Below are positions 12,074-24,400 of a stretch of 64,000 nucleotides of DNA, in pieces. A model generated the notes under the pieces. The model saw only the letters and a program-made list of their open reading frames with translations. It was not told where the DNA came from and did not search any database. Source of the DNA: Larix kaempferi (taxonomy: Eukaryota > Streptophyta > Pinopsida > Pinales > Pinaceae); NCBI GenBank assembly GCA_027924585.1, contig BSBM01000096.1, positions 8,059,501 through 8,123,500 on the forward strand. Reading direction: 5' to 3'. A program made the translations under genes and the position numbers. Within the stretch, counting starts at the first letter, position 1, and each line of letters begins with the position of its first letter.

Positions 12074-12400
12074 TTAGCGCTAATTTTTGCGTGGCGTTGG
12101 CGGCAAGGTTAGCATTAATTTTTGCGCGGCACTGGAGGAAAAGTTAATGGTAAGTTTTGCGCGTGGCGCTGTCGGCAAGGTTAGCGTTAATTTTTGCACG
12201 GCACTGGCGGCAAAGTTAATGGTAAGTTTTGCGCGCGGCACTGGCGGCAAGGTTAGCATTAATTTTTGCACGGCGCTGGCGGCAAAGTTAATGGTAAGTT
12301 TTGCGCGCGGCGCTGGCGGTAAAGTTAGCGTTAATTTTTGCGCGGCGCTGGAAGCAAGGTTAATGGTAAGACCCGCGCGGCACTGGCGGCAATTATAACA
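12074..12400 (+). repeat. 72-bp GC-rich minisatellite inside the LARD-like element
   Basis: Units recur with a spacing of about 72 bp; the mark 'taatggtaag' is at about 12146, 12217, 12289 and 12361. Each unit is made of two related halves of about 36 bp sharing 'ggcggcaa' and 'gttaa...ttttgc'. The GC-rich, CpG-rich composition contrasts with the AT-rich surroundings. The ORFs seen on both strands are by-products of a period divisible by three. Confidence 0.85.
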
Positions 12401-15400
12401 CTAAAACCTGCGATGTGCGCGGTGCGCGACGGCTAAATCAAGGCCAGGATTGGCAAAATGACACGGAAGTTAAGGATAAAACCTATGCTACGGCGGCAAT
12501 TTTAGAGTTAAATTATGTGCCAAGAGCGGAAACGTTAAGGTTAAAACCTGCACTGTGACGAGGAAGTTAGGGTCAAATTCAGCAATGGTCGCAGAAGTTG
12601 GGCCGCAACCAGCGAGGGGAGAAGCAATATATATATATATATATAGAGCCAAAAACTTGATTTTTGGATAGGAGTAGTCGGGCTCAGAATGGGATGATTC
12701 CTGTGGGTTCGGAGGCCATTAACGAAGGCCATGAAAGAACCAGAGAGGGTCCCAAACCCAGTATGCTCCAATTTGACAGAAAATGGAGAATAGTGACTTT
12801 TGTAAGACAGGGTCCCGAGGCTTGACGGAAGGTAGATTTGAGCTGAAATTGATATGGCACGGCCATGGAGCAGGAACAGTGTTAATTTTGGAATTTTGGA
12901 GCCGAACTCCAAAGGATGTGGAGTCGGGGTGAACCAGAAGGCCAAAAAGCACTGTTCCGGGCCACTTTTTCGGGATTTTGAAAAGCTTGTGGACAGTGAA
13001 AGTGACCCTAGATGTTGGAATAAATTTTTTTACTGAACTAGACATTTCATCTTCTCATTAAGATGGACAGTTTTCGTTAGACGAAGATTTTCTAGAAATG
13101 CATATTTTGGGAGATAGCCATTTTTGGCCAAATTTTGAGATTTTGGGGAAAAGGTGAAAAGTGAGAAGTAGCCAAACCCTGAATTTTATAGAAGTTGACT
13201 GGTGCATCAGAACAGGGATCTGAAGGTTGCTGAGTGTTCCTAATTATATGGACTACCTTCACCCAGTAGATAAGTTTTCATGATTCTTCCTAAATTTGCT
13301 TCTACAAGCAACTGAAGCTGGCCTTTCAGAATAAATTGCAGCTGTGTAAGTGTCGAATTTCGGGCAAAATTTGGGCAAAGTTTGCATTTTCGGAAAAATG
13401 TAAATTCCATGTCCTGGATCGGAATGGAGCACAGGGATAGGCGTTGGAAAGCTTATCCAAAAGAGAACAGGGATGCATGACCAGAGTTTGACTGGGGTCC
13501 ACATGTATCATAGATATTTGGTGCAGAAGAGTGCCAACGACTATTTTGACAAAGACAAAATTTTGTTGTCAATATGGGCAATTTCTACAATTGCATGACT
13601 GGAAGGAAATCAAACCAACTATGACATGGAAGAGGGATTCCATTCTACGATGAGGGATTGGAAAGGGAGAATTCCTTAACCCCTTTTTGATATCATATTT
13701 ATAATTATAAAATTGTCATGCATATAAACTATGGCATAGGAATGTGAAAATGTAAGAGATTACATAGATGCATACGCACTAGATGGCATATTAACAAACA
13801 TTACATAGTGCATGTGGAAACGTTGTGCATGAATAGGATATTGCATATTGGTAAAATAGTGAAGTTTTACATATGCAATGAGCCACTTAAGACAATGATT
13901 GTGGTTGCTAATCATTAGTTGTGTTCGCATTCGTTATAGGGCCAAAGGCAACTGAAGCATGGCTAAAGACGAGAATGATGTTGTTGCATATGACCAACAA
14001 CCGTATGAAGAAAGGATGGTGCAGCAAATCTGCGATCATGAGGATTGGAAAAAGGACTGTGTAGCCTTGGTAAGAGGCCAACCGATCAGGTAACATCAAG
14101 TGATGTTAATGACAACCATGCAGGTAATGGTTGTTGATGCATAATTGCATGAATGTTGAAAGAGAATTTGGTAAGATCCCTTCGACTATGTTTGAACTAT
14201 GTTGATTTGGTTTGCATGTGGTATTGAGTGCCCGAATGGGAATGTTAACCTACCGGGTATGGTGAGGTGTGGGTAAGTGAAGGCAATGATCCTTACACCC
14301 TATAATTGCTTCGAAATCTCAATGCATTCATATGAAATTATATCATGCCATTTGAGTATGTCGATTGTGAGTTTAACAACCAAAGCAAGTGAGGACAGGT
14401 GGTCCTGATTATGGTAATGCATGTTATACGAGATAGTCATGATTAAGTCATAATATGTTTGAATGTAGAACATTCATGAACCAATGCAAGATAGCATTGA
14501 GTCGATATGCATTAAGAGATTTTATAAATCTTGTGGTTATTCCTTGAATGAATGCACTTGAAAATGTTGTGTAAACATTGTGGATGTGCATGCATGTGTG
14601 TGGATGCACATATTGTGATGCATTGTGCGAATGCACGGTTGTGATGTGTATGAGTCATTGCAATTAGATAATAGATGAAATGATGAATTGTCAAAATTAT
14701 GAGATCATTTCACGGGATGTAATGAATACAGAATAGTAAGTGAATGAAGAGGGCAGTCATGATTGACAGGCTCCCAGAGTACTCTGTTGAAAGGACAGAG
14801 TTGCATAAATGATGTGACTGTACCTTGCAATTTAAGTATGATAATGATTTACGTGAAATAAATGAGTTTGGTGATATTGATATGTTAACATCTAGAAGTG
14901 TTTGAATTATGGAATGTTATAATTCTGGAAATGCTTCAGTGACTATTGTAGCAATGAAATATTATATGCATGGGGACTCACAGCATGTTTGGCTGATTGG
15001 AAGTTTCAGACTCTAGGTAGAAATGTCTTGCGTATGGAAATGGGGATAAGACCATAGTAAAAACCGAACTCTACCATGTGCAAAAGCCAAAGGTTATGAG
15101 AAGGTTCTCATGGTTGTGAAATTTAATTTATGCATGAAACAAATCTGAAAATGTTCTGATTTAAGTTTATGAGAATAACATCATGGTTGCAAATCTAATT
15201 TCTGTAGGGAGCAGATTTGAAAATTCGATTTAGATCTTATGAGAAGGAATCTCATGGTCGAGAAATCTAAGCTCTGTTAGAAAGAAGGATTGAAAATCTC
15301 AGATTTGTAAATCTCTTATTTGGAATTTTGCTAATAATTACTAATGATTGTTTGGCTTATGTAAAATTGTGTTAAGAGGACATGTTGTAAGTGAATGTTC

Positions 15401-16479
15401 ATGTATGGCAGCAAACATAAATCCATAATGGACAGAATGGTGCAACTTACAAGATCCAAGCAATATGAGGATAGCCTCATGGCTAAGGAAATCAATTTTT
15501 GTAGTAGATAGAGTTGCTAATTCATATTGAATTTAATTATTAGTATCATGGATTGGTTATGGAACAATCAGAATTGAATTGTATTGTTAAATGTTGCTGA
15601 TTGTTTGGCTATTTACTAAGTGTTCCAGGAAGACACATTGCAGTAATACCATGAGAGAGGGCCTGCATAAGCCAAACTTCATGGGAAGGGATCCCATGAT
15701 TTGGAAATGGGTTTCGATTGAAACGCCATTAGACATTATTAATGTCTCATCTACACTACATGATTGGTAAACAATATGAGTGAGATGGTAAAGATTATGT
15801 CGGTAAGACATATGTGGGATATGGAATGTAAAAAAAAGTTGGGACGGCAAACCGAGGGACTGTCAACTCAAAGAAGGGAGCCCCCATTCCTCATTAATCA
15901 AGAAAGAACTACACCTGCAAATGGATAAGTGTTCTGTAAACCTTGACTGATATATGTATATATATACATATATGTGTGCAAGTCTAATTGTTAGAATTAC
16001 TATGCAGAACATATTCTATTTATGTACAATTATTCAGACTGCTTGAAGTATGATTAGGACTTGCATAGCTCCCATCAGTGAGGAGTGCATGCCTTTCTGA
16101 TGATGAGTTATGTTAGGGATGCCAATATTGATTACGCCCTAAAGGAATGGATGCATTCCTGGTGTTTCAATACTTGATTAAGTGAATGCTATGAATTATG
16201 GTTATAATTTTTGAATAACAACGCTGACAAGTTTGCCTATACTACTTGTGTTGTCACCTTAAACAAATGCAATTTGGTGCTACACACTAAAGGAACAAAG
16301 TAAAAGGTTGTTATGAGGGGTTGTGGTGGAAGGGTTAATGTGTATGAAAGGATGTTGTGGAGGTTATGGAGGTTGTGGGGATTTTTGATGAAGGGTAGTG
16401 AAGGTGTTGATGAAAAGGATGTTATATTCCTATGGCTCCATAATAGAGCATTGACCTAAAAATGGCCATTGTGAAGTTT

Positions 16480-17110
16480 CCTTCCAAGTCGGCGTGAAGG
16501 TGTACTGGTTGGACATTAATTATTTGATGTTTTGGAGCAGCCTGCGTGCTAGCCAAACATCCCAGTCCGCAGGAGGATCCCAAGGCTTGTAAAGTAAAAG
16601 CAGGACCCTATGGACCAGAGAGGAAATTCTCAATACAGATAAGTATTCAGTTTCATTCATGTCTTATTTGGAATAATGAAGGTTTCAAGTATAATCCCTC
16701 TAACAGTTAAGCTGATGCACTATTGTTTCTTTGTTGGAAATATTGGTCAATGTAGGAAGCAAGGACCCTAAAAGAATTAAAAGTGCTTGATAAATCCAGA
16801 GAGTAACTGGTTAGGTGCTACAAATGCTTGGTAAACCCAGTCGGCGTGAAGGTGTACTGGTTGGGCATTAACTACTTGAATGTTATGGAGCAGCCGGCGT
16901 GCTGGCCAAACATCCGTCAAATACTTGATAATTCCCAGTCGGAGTACTGTCTTAGCATATTGCTAAATGATATGTCTAATCAAACCAGTCGGCATACTGA
17001 CTTAGCATTGCCTATATGAATGGTTGAGGAGTAGCCTACGCGCTAGCCCAACATTCATTATTATATCCATAGGAAATCCAAGGCTTGTAAAGCAAGAAGG
17101 ACCCTATGGA
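16480..17110 (+). repeat. Imperfect direct duplications in the LARD-like internal region
   Basis: 'gtcggcgtgaaggtgtactg' occurs at about 16490 and 16839. 'ggagcagcc.gcgtgct.gc' follows each copy, and a third degenerate copy lies at about 17024. 'gtaaag...aggaccctatgg' occurs at about 16590 and 17085. This indicates local duplication of a block of roughly 350-500 bp. Confidence 0.7.
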
Positions 17111-17981
17111 ATAAAGTGAAGACATCCAATGCAGATAAGTATTTGGTTATCTTGTAATTTCTTGCTTATGAATATACATGTGTATATGATTTCGTTATGA
17201 CTTCCTAAACTCTTGTTTAGAGCTAAATCCTATGAAAATAAGCTAAACATGCGAATTAATTCAATATTTGAGTGTAGGTATTGTTGGCAGCAAGGACTAT
17301 AAAGGCATCCTAGGGATGCATGTGGGCATGTAACCGTCCTAAAGAGCTCAACATGAGCAGTAGTGAAAGAAGGGGCTAGTGGGACTATGTGAGTCCTAGC
17401 AACCAAGAGTTGTAGACAAACCATGTGGAGGAACTCCATGGTTGAGAGGTCTGAAATAGACCATAGACACTAAGTGTCATAGCCAAGAAGGGCAGGTCAA
17501 GCATTCACGTTGAAGTGAAAGAGGCTAGGAGCATGAAATGAACCACAATGGTGGTGTGCGTTCCAAAATGGAACAAGACTAAGAGAAGAAAAATCTTATT
17601 GCTCTATCTTTCCTTTTTATTGATGCATTTATAAAAACAGAAAATTGTTGAATGCATGTATGGCTGAAAGTAGAGTGTGTTTATTTGCTTGAAATAAATT
17701 GTGAATGCTGAAGTAGTTAATTTCTTGTGAATGGATGAACATGAAATAATTCATGTGTATGCTGGGAAAGCATGAAAAGTGTGAAAGTATCATGAATAGA
17801 GCATGGGATCTTCATGTCAAATGGAGAAAAACAATTGATTGATTTTTAATGTTAGGGTATGCTCGACCTAACAAGATTTGTAATGATGAATTTCACAGGT
17901 GAAAATTAAATCCATTGGTTGCAACTGTTACAAGCAAGTGCTGCTTTTGAGCAAACTGAGAACTAGCTGTGCACAGTGACC

Positions 17982-18446
17982 ATGGTAGCAGACCATAGGA
18001 TGTTGGAATTGGCTGAAAGTCTTCTTCAGACAATTTACAAGACCCAAGAGAATCTTGGAGAAATGCTCAAGGTACAAAAGAGGAAGAATGAAATGAACCA
18101 CAAGGTTTTGCAGAACTCTATTTGCCTGCAAAGAGAGGTAAAAAGCATTATGAGAGAAATCAGTAAGGGAAAGGAAAATGGATCAATGATGAGACATTCG
18201 TCCAATCGGTCCATTAAGAAACGTTCCAGGCATGAAGACTCAAAGGAAATTGAGCAGGTAAAGATGAAGCAGTCAGTGAAATGTTGGAAATATGGAGGAC
18301 ATCATTGCCTCCGCAACTGCCCAACAAGAGAACATCAAGAGGGTAGCAACCGTAAAGTTTTCAGACTTGTGGATGGGATGAAAGATCAAAACCATCAGGA
18401 GAAGCTCGTGAAAGCCAAGGGACTTGGTCCTGAAAGTTCAAAGTAA
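17982..18446 (+). pseudogene. Gag-like remnant of the LARD-like element
   Basis: A 154-codon frame from the ATG at 17982. The first 70 residues are rich in leucine, glutamate and lysine and look like a coiled coil (around 'LAESLLQTIYKTQENLG'). A basic stretch follows (KKRSRHEDSK), then 'CWKYGGHHCLRNC' near residue 105, which resembles a CCHC nucleocapsid zinc knuckle with its second cysteine changed to tyrosine. It sits about 115 bp before the 3' LTR, an unusual place for gag, so a pol that once followed may have been lost. The family is not identified; a Gypsy origin is a guess from the zinc-knuckle style. Confidence 0.5.
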
Positions 18447-18547
18447 ATGATAGAATGCAGGGCATATTTGCAAAATTTTGAAAATTTTGTATGTGTAAGT
18501 TGTATATGTAATCCTAAGTCTTGGAACACCGAGGACAGTGTTATTCT

Positions 18548-18561
18548 AAGGGGGAGGGGAT
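18548..18561 (+). other. Polypurine tract of the LARD-like element
   Basis: AAGGGGGAGGGGA lies directly before the 3' LTR start and would prime plus-strand synthesis. Confidence 0.8.
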
Positions 18562-20064
18562 TGTAATACTCCATTTTGACCCTTAGGATATACTAGATTT
18601 TAATATAAATATTGTATGCATATTATGTATGATTCCTAGCGTGGAGCTCAAGGCCAAGGCCCCGCTAGTGAACGCTCGATCTAGAAGAGGCAAGTATTTG
18701 GAATTATGCTACCCATGTGCTAGTGAACCATGGGAATTGTAAATATGCATCTTAATATAAATGCCCACAACTAGCTATGCAATGCAACAAGAGATGGGGG
18801 CATGATATTTCAAGGAATTGGGAGGGAAATATTCAAACCCTTGAGCCAATCAAGTTAAGCCAAGTGTCAATGTGAGAACCCATGAACCATCAACTACCCA
18901 TGTTGACTTTTGTGCCCAATCATTCATTTCTCCCAAGAGTTGGTTGAGGCAGTTAATGCCTTGGGGATTGGAGAGGTATGGCTGTCCAAATTCGAGTATG
19001 GGCAAGCCACCCTCATGGAAAATCGTGTTTTCCTTCTTGGGAAAGAAAACACCCAGGAATTTTCTTCCCAAGCGATTATTCATGACCAGACTTCACTCTC
19101 TCACATTTTTTGGAACTTGCTGGGTGTTTTTGGCTGGCTGGGCGTTTTATTTTGAAGTTTGTTGGGCGTTTGGGAGCTAGCTGGGCGTTTTTGGAACTTG
19201 CTGGGCATTTTTAGCTTATTGGGCGTTTTTTGTTGAAGCCTGCTGGGCGTTTTTGGCATTGTTGGGAACTCGTTTTTGTGTTGCAGACCTGTTGGGAAGG
19301 AGAGAGCACGATTTGGAGGTTTGTAGAGACCATTGCTGCTCTTTGAATGCCCATGGACGTTTTCTGAAAATGAAATTGCCTTCCAAGGTTGTTTTTCCAT
19401 TTCCCATTTCGTTTTTGGGTTGCCCACGTTTTCCCTTCATACCCAATACTTGAGATTTTGCTATTATGTGTACCCATGCCCATTTTATGAGTTTTCTGTG
19501 TGTAGGATATTGTTTGGATTGAAATGGGTTTCCATTGTTTTGGCTTGAACTTGAGTGGAAGCATCCACAATTAAAGAGGGTTCAAATTAAGCCTAATAAA
19601 CCCAGCAGTGGTCTGGCTTGGCTTAGATCCAAATGACTATTTGGATGTTTGGCTATGTATGAGTTTGAAATCCCTTTTTCCTTGTAGATACCATGCCCAG
19701 CTCGGGGGTGGCCTTCAGACGGACTCAGTATATGCTTTTGAAGAGCCTACGGTTGGGTGGAACATTGCAGCGACATATCTAGTTGCTTGGGGCAATTGCG
19801 AAAGGAAGATAAGTGTACTATGTCTCTGTATTTTACTTCTGCAATGTTTAATTTGATGTTTATATTGATATGTTGTATGCATATAAAATGTGTGTGGATG
19901 ACTTGTTTATTTCCGCTGTGCATATTCAATTGAGTTGCATCTGCACACAATGGATTTTAATTGTAAAAAAAAAATAAAGAATGGGTTGAGTCTTTTAGGA
20001 ACAGCCCCATAGATTGGTAGCATATTCCCTTCCAGGATTTTGGTCCGCAGGAGGGGACATTATA
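18562..20064 (+). repeat. 3' LTR of the nested LARD-like element (1,503 bp)
   Basis: Starts TGTAATACTCC and ends GACATTATA, where the 5' LTR has ...TTACA, so the terminal CA has become TA. It is about 60 bp longer than the 5' LTR because of extra copies of the 'gctgggcgttttt' unit at about 19185-19260. Confidence 0.9.
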
Positions 20065-21281
20065 GTTATTCGTTGGAAAATGATGGGTTGTTGAGATACA
20101 ACAACCGTATTTATGTACCAGAGAACAACGAGCTCAGGAACCTAGTACTAGAAGAAGCTCACCGAGTTGTTTATAGAGCACATCATGGCATGAAGAAGAT
20201 GTATGCAAACCTTTATCCTCTATTCTTCTGGCATGGCATGAAGAGAGACGTGGTAAACTTTGTCGACAAATGCATGGAGTGTCAGCTAGTCAAAGTTGAA
20301 CATAGGCATCCCGCCGGACTACTTCAGCCTCATGCCATTCCTGAGTCAAAGTGGGAGATCATGTCCATGGATTTCATTGTGGGATTACCTTTGACCTGCA
20401 AGAGGAATGATACCATATTTGTGGTAGTAGACACTCTCATGAAGAGTGCACATTTTATACCCATCAAGAACACTTATCAGGCCCCAGAGATTGCTAGAGT
20501 GTTCATCGATGAGATTGTACGACTGCACGGGGTGCCGAGGAAGATAATATCTGATCGGGGATTAATATTCACTGGTAGATTTTGGACGACCTTCCAGGAA
20601 GCCATGGGAACCCGACTCAAATTTAGCACCGCATACCATCCAGAGACCAATGGGAAAACTGAGAGAGTGAACCAGATACTAGAGGACATGCTGAGGATGT
20701 ATGTGATGGATTAGCAAACCCGTTGGGAAGAGTTTTTATCTCTAGTAGAGTTCACGTATAACAACAGCTATCAGAGTTCAATACAGATGGCGCCATTCGA
20801 GTTTTTGTATGGCCGACCTTGTCGAACACCCTTGAGTTGGGACAGACTAGAGGATAGGACTCTACTTGTACCTGAGGTGATTCAGGAGATGGAAGAACAG
20901 ATGGCAGATATCCGTGCTCGACTGAAAGAAGCACATGATCGATAGAAGAGTTATGCCGATGCGCATAGACTTGATAAAGAGTATCAGGTTGGAGATCGAG
21001 TATTTTTGCGAGTGAGGCTGCAAAAGAGTACTATCAGGTTTGGGAAAGGGATGAAGCTATCTCCTAGGTTCGTGGGACCCTTCGAGATATTGGAACGGAT
21101 AGGACCGGTTGCCTACCGTGTTGCACTACCATCATCATTGCATAGGATGCATAATGTTTTTCACGTATTAGTACTTAGACATTACATTTTTTATTCATCA
21201 CATATCATTGACATGAGTAACTTACAGATAACGGATGAAGGGGCCGTGACGGCAGAGCCGATATGCATATTGGACCGTTGA
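20065..21281 (+). pseudogene. pol: Integrase of the Tekay element (decayed)
   Basis: This continues the pol frame interrupted at 10106; the insert plus duplicated target is 9,963 bp, a multiple of three, so the frame is unchanged. The HHCC zinc-binding part is visible as 'EAHRVVYRAHHG' and 'KCMEC'. The core keeps its acidic triad in 'SMDFIVGLP', 'IISDRGLIF' and 'ETNGKTERVNQ'. The C-terminal part has 'KLSPRFVGPFEILERIG' (GPY/F-type module) and 'LHRMHNVFHV'. In-frame stops are at 20712-20714 (TAG), 20943-20945 (TAG) and 21279-21281 (TGA). Confidence 0.9.
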
Positions 21282-21404
21282 ACATGGTAGCTTAGGCACC
21301 GTGTGATTGATCATGTCAAGGTTCAGTGGGATAGCTATAGTCCTAGTTCTGCAACCTGGGAGGATGCAACTGAGATGCGTCGGGACTTTCCTTATTTGTT
21401 TTGA
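21282..21404 (+). pseudogene. C-terminal chromodomain of the Tekay polyprotein
   Basis: After the TGA at 21279 and a TAG at 21288 the same frame reads 'HRVIDHVKVQWDSYSPSSA', then 'TWEDATEMRRDFPYLF' and a TGA at 21402-21404, the likely natural end. The hydrophobic 'VKVQW' strand and 'TWE' with a following helix fit a chromodomain of the type fused to integrase in chromoviruses, thought to direct insertion into particular chromatin. Confidence 0.8.
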
Positions 21405-21424
21405 ACTTCGGGATGAAGTTTTAA

Positions 21425-21436
21425 TAAGAGGGGGTG
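21425..21436 (+). other. Polypurine tract of the Tekay element
   Basis: AATAAGAGGGGG directly before the 3' LTR (TGTATGTAATGCCC). Confidence 0.75.
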
Positions 21437-24400
21437 TATGTAATGCCCACCTCAGCACTTATGACTGATTTTGATTATTTTAGACTTATGATTGATTAGA
21501 TTATTTGAGACCTATGATTGATCAGACTACTTTTGAGACCTACGACTGATTTGACTATTGAGGGAACTGGTTTGAAGTGACCCAAAATTATAAAAAAAAA
21601 ATACTTAGACCATGAATGATTGCTTTAAATTTTATATGTGAAATGAAAATGGTTAGATAAATGATGATTGATGAATATACTCCACTGAGTGAGAAAATGA
21701 AAAATGATGAATGTTGAAATTACTTGAAATGAAAATGATGATTTGTTTTATGCTCGACTGACAGAAGCATAATGTCAAAATGATGAATGTTTAGTAGACT
21801 CAACTGACTGAGATACTGAAAAGAATGATACAAATGTTTTATAGTGCAGTGCTACTAATATGCGTTTGAGTGTGTGTAGTGGCAGGTAAGACGACTTACC
21901 GACTGACCCACAATGGAATTATCAGGGTCGTAAGAACGGAAAGAACACTTAGGGGTACGACGACTGACTGTCGACCCTGAATTAGCAATCCACACACGGG
22001 TGAAGCCGTTTCAGCTCACCCGGGGAAGTGTATGCCATACAGGCAAGGCCATAATGATTTGGTCGCGTACGATGAGTTGGGGAGCGAGCAATAAGGAGAG
22101 CCTTATCTCTCAACATCCCTTAGTCTCCAAGGAGTGTAGTTGAGAGATCGCGGTAACGGTTCCTGGTCGCTACGTAGTACTCCCCATAAGAAGAAAGGAA
22201 TGAAACTATCAGAAGGGCCCGCCGAATAGCCACCTGGACAAGAGAAAGATAATTGTTATTTAAAATAAAGAAATCGAAAATTCATCAAAAATAAATTCAG
22301 GTGACTTTAAATTAAGAAGACAACTACCAGAAAACTTTATTCATTATTCTTTTGTTTAAAAAATAAAACTTTTTAGTTTAGTCTAAACTATTTTTTTCTA
22401 CTTTATTGAAAGAATAAAATAAAAGTTAAACTAGAAGTCCCTATAGAAGTTCTTTTAGAATTGAACATTAATAGGAGTTAACTTTAAATGAGAATATTCT
22501 AGTAAAGAATAAAAGAAGTAAAGAGAATATATATATATAAATTATTATTAATTTTCTAAATCTTTTAAATATATATATATGTTATTTAACAAAAGAAATA
22601 AATTTCTTTTATAAATTTTATTATTTAAAAGAAATAAATTAAATAAAAACAATAAGTTTACTAAAAAGGTATTTAGTAAAGTATTTGAGAAACAAAAGAG
22701 GAGTAGAACTCTCCTACACCTAATTCCCATTGATTTAGGGAATTACGTGCACATTAAAGACATTGAGACACATGTATTTGAGAATATTTGAAATTAAAAT
22801 ATTAAATTAAATTAAATATGTGCATGGACAGACACATGGCACACAAGAATTTGCTATATAATGAGGGAGGAGAAGGAGAGAAGGACATCTCTTGCTCCCT
22901 AATTCTGGATGGTCATCATAATCTCAAATTATGTTATTATCCTTGGAGTTGGGATTAGCCAAAACGGGGATTGGGAGATCCTTTCAGGAGGATAGCTTGT
23001 GTGTTCTTACGACCCCATTAGCTCGGGGGTTCGAGGTGAAGAAGAGTAACCTCAATACGGCAGGGAGGTCAACCGAGGTGTTGTCGGTATCTTGTCAAGT
23101 GGATCGACTGGAGCTCAGATTCGGCTACAAATTACAACAGACATTCGACGGTATAATTCAGGTTCTGCAAATTGTTCTTTCCTTTTCTTGTTCAGTAATT
23201 ATTTTATTTTTCTTTGTATGAGATTATTATTATTGGGTTTCATTTTAAAAAAAAGATATGGACTAGTTCGGCTTTCATATATTTCCATAAATCTATGTAA
23301 TTTGCAGAAGACTTTAGATCCAACCAGTATGAATATTAACACTGTTTTAGTTTCACGATTTGGGGAAAATTATCATTATGTTTTCTTTTTATAATTTCCT
23401 CAAGTTCCTGTTGATCAATGGAAGCGAAACTCTATTTTAATAATTTTCATCGGATGCTTCGGGATTGGGAAGGGTTTAAACCTACATATTACAATATGAA
23501 TTATGTCGCATCCCTGGGATGATGTTGAGACCTCAAGAAATGATTTAGTTATGTATTTCTAAATCTGTGTATTAATGATTTTTTTTAGCTTCAACCCGAT
23601 TGTAAATAATCAAAGATCTCTGTATATTAAAGGCATTTCCCAACTTTAATATGACTTTTAATTGAACTTAAGTAGATCCCTGTATTCCATTCTAATTTGT
23701 GTTTCCAAAATTTGGGGTGCGAATCATTAAAACTGAATCCTAAACCCTCTGCATTGAATGTCAATTTATGAGGCTTCCCTTAATCGAATCGCTTTCTTTA
23801 AACATGCTCTTGAATCAAACCAGATGATAATCGAAGACTAGATTTCTTTGCTTGCCTTCTACTTTAGAATTGCATTGCTCCTTCAAATATTACGCAGGAA
23901 TCCCCAGATGCACGGCGACTCTAGATTCATAATGTCGAGTTTAACCCGCTCATTTCCTTTATTTGTGCACCGATTTCTGGTTTATCATCTCCAAATTGAT
24001 TTCTTGTTTATTGACATTTAAATTTTCGTGTTTATCCATTTCTGCATAGAATTTCCAGATCTTATAAGTATTCTTAAAATTTGTGTAGATCCATTACTTT
24101 GGGTATTTCCAGAATTCCTTAAAACAAATTTAATTAATCTTAAATCTCAGTATGGATCCTTGATTGAACGTTTCCAGAACTTTTCAATTGACTTGCTTAC
24201 TATCACCTAAATCTCTGTGTGAAATCATTGAATAGGTGTTTCCAGGACTTTTCAATCAACTTGTTTATTGACATTTAAATTTTCTGAGAATGCGTCCAGG
24301 TCTTAGCGAACGAAATCCACCTAAGATTTTAGGGAAATTTCAACTCTGTTTTAGATAGGTATGTATTTGATTTCTTTAAACCCTGTTTTCATTATTTAAT

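Larger units (their letters stand above)
11563..17975 (+). other. Long non-coding internal region of the LARD-like element
   Basis: About 6.4 kb without any frame showing retrotransposon domains. It contains the GC-richer 72-bp array at 12074-12400, a TA run at 12630-12645, imperfect internal duplications at 16480-17110, and otherwise AT-rich unique sequence with many short ORFs that lack support. Conserved packaging or dimerisation signals may lie here, but none can be named from sequence. Confidence 0.6.
10107..20064 (+). mobile_element. Non-autonomous LTR retrotransposon (LARD-like) nested in the Tekay pol
   Basis: 9,958 bp. It has two LTRs (10107-11547 and 18562-20064), a PBS three bases after the 5' LTR, a polypurine tract at the 3' LTR, and a perfect 5-bp target duplication, gttat (10102-10106 and 20065-20069). 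The internal 7 kb has no protease, polymerase or integrase in any frame; the only coding trace is a gag-like ORF near its 3' end. Such elements depend on enzymes from an autonomous partner. The partner is not recognisable in this window: the Tekay LTR is unrelated except for the TGTAAT start. The two LTRs differ at scattered sites and by repeat number, so the insertion is not very recent. Confidence 0.88.

Noticed and set aside
12087-12398. A 103-codon plus-strand ORF and its minus-strand partner
   Set aside because: Both are created by the 72-bp repeat, whose period is a multiple of three; no domain and no start context.
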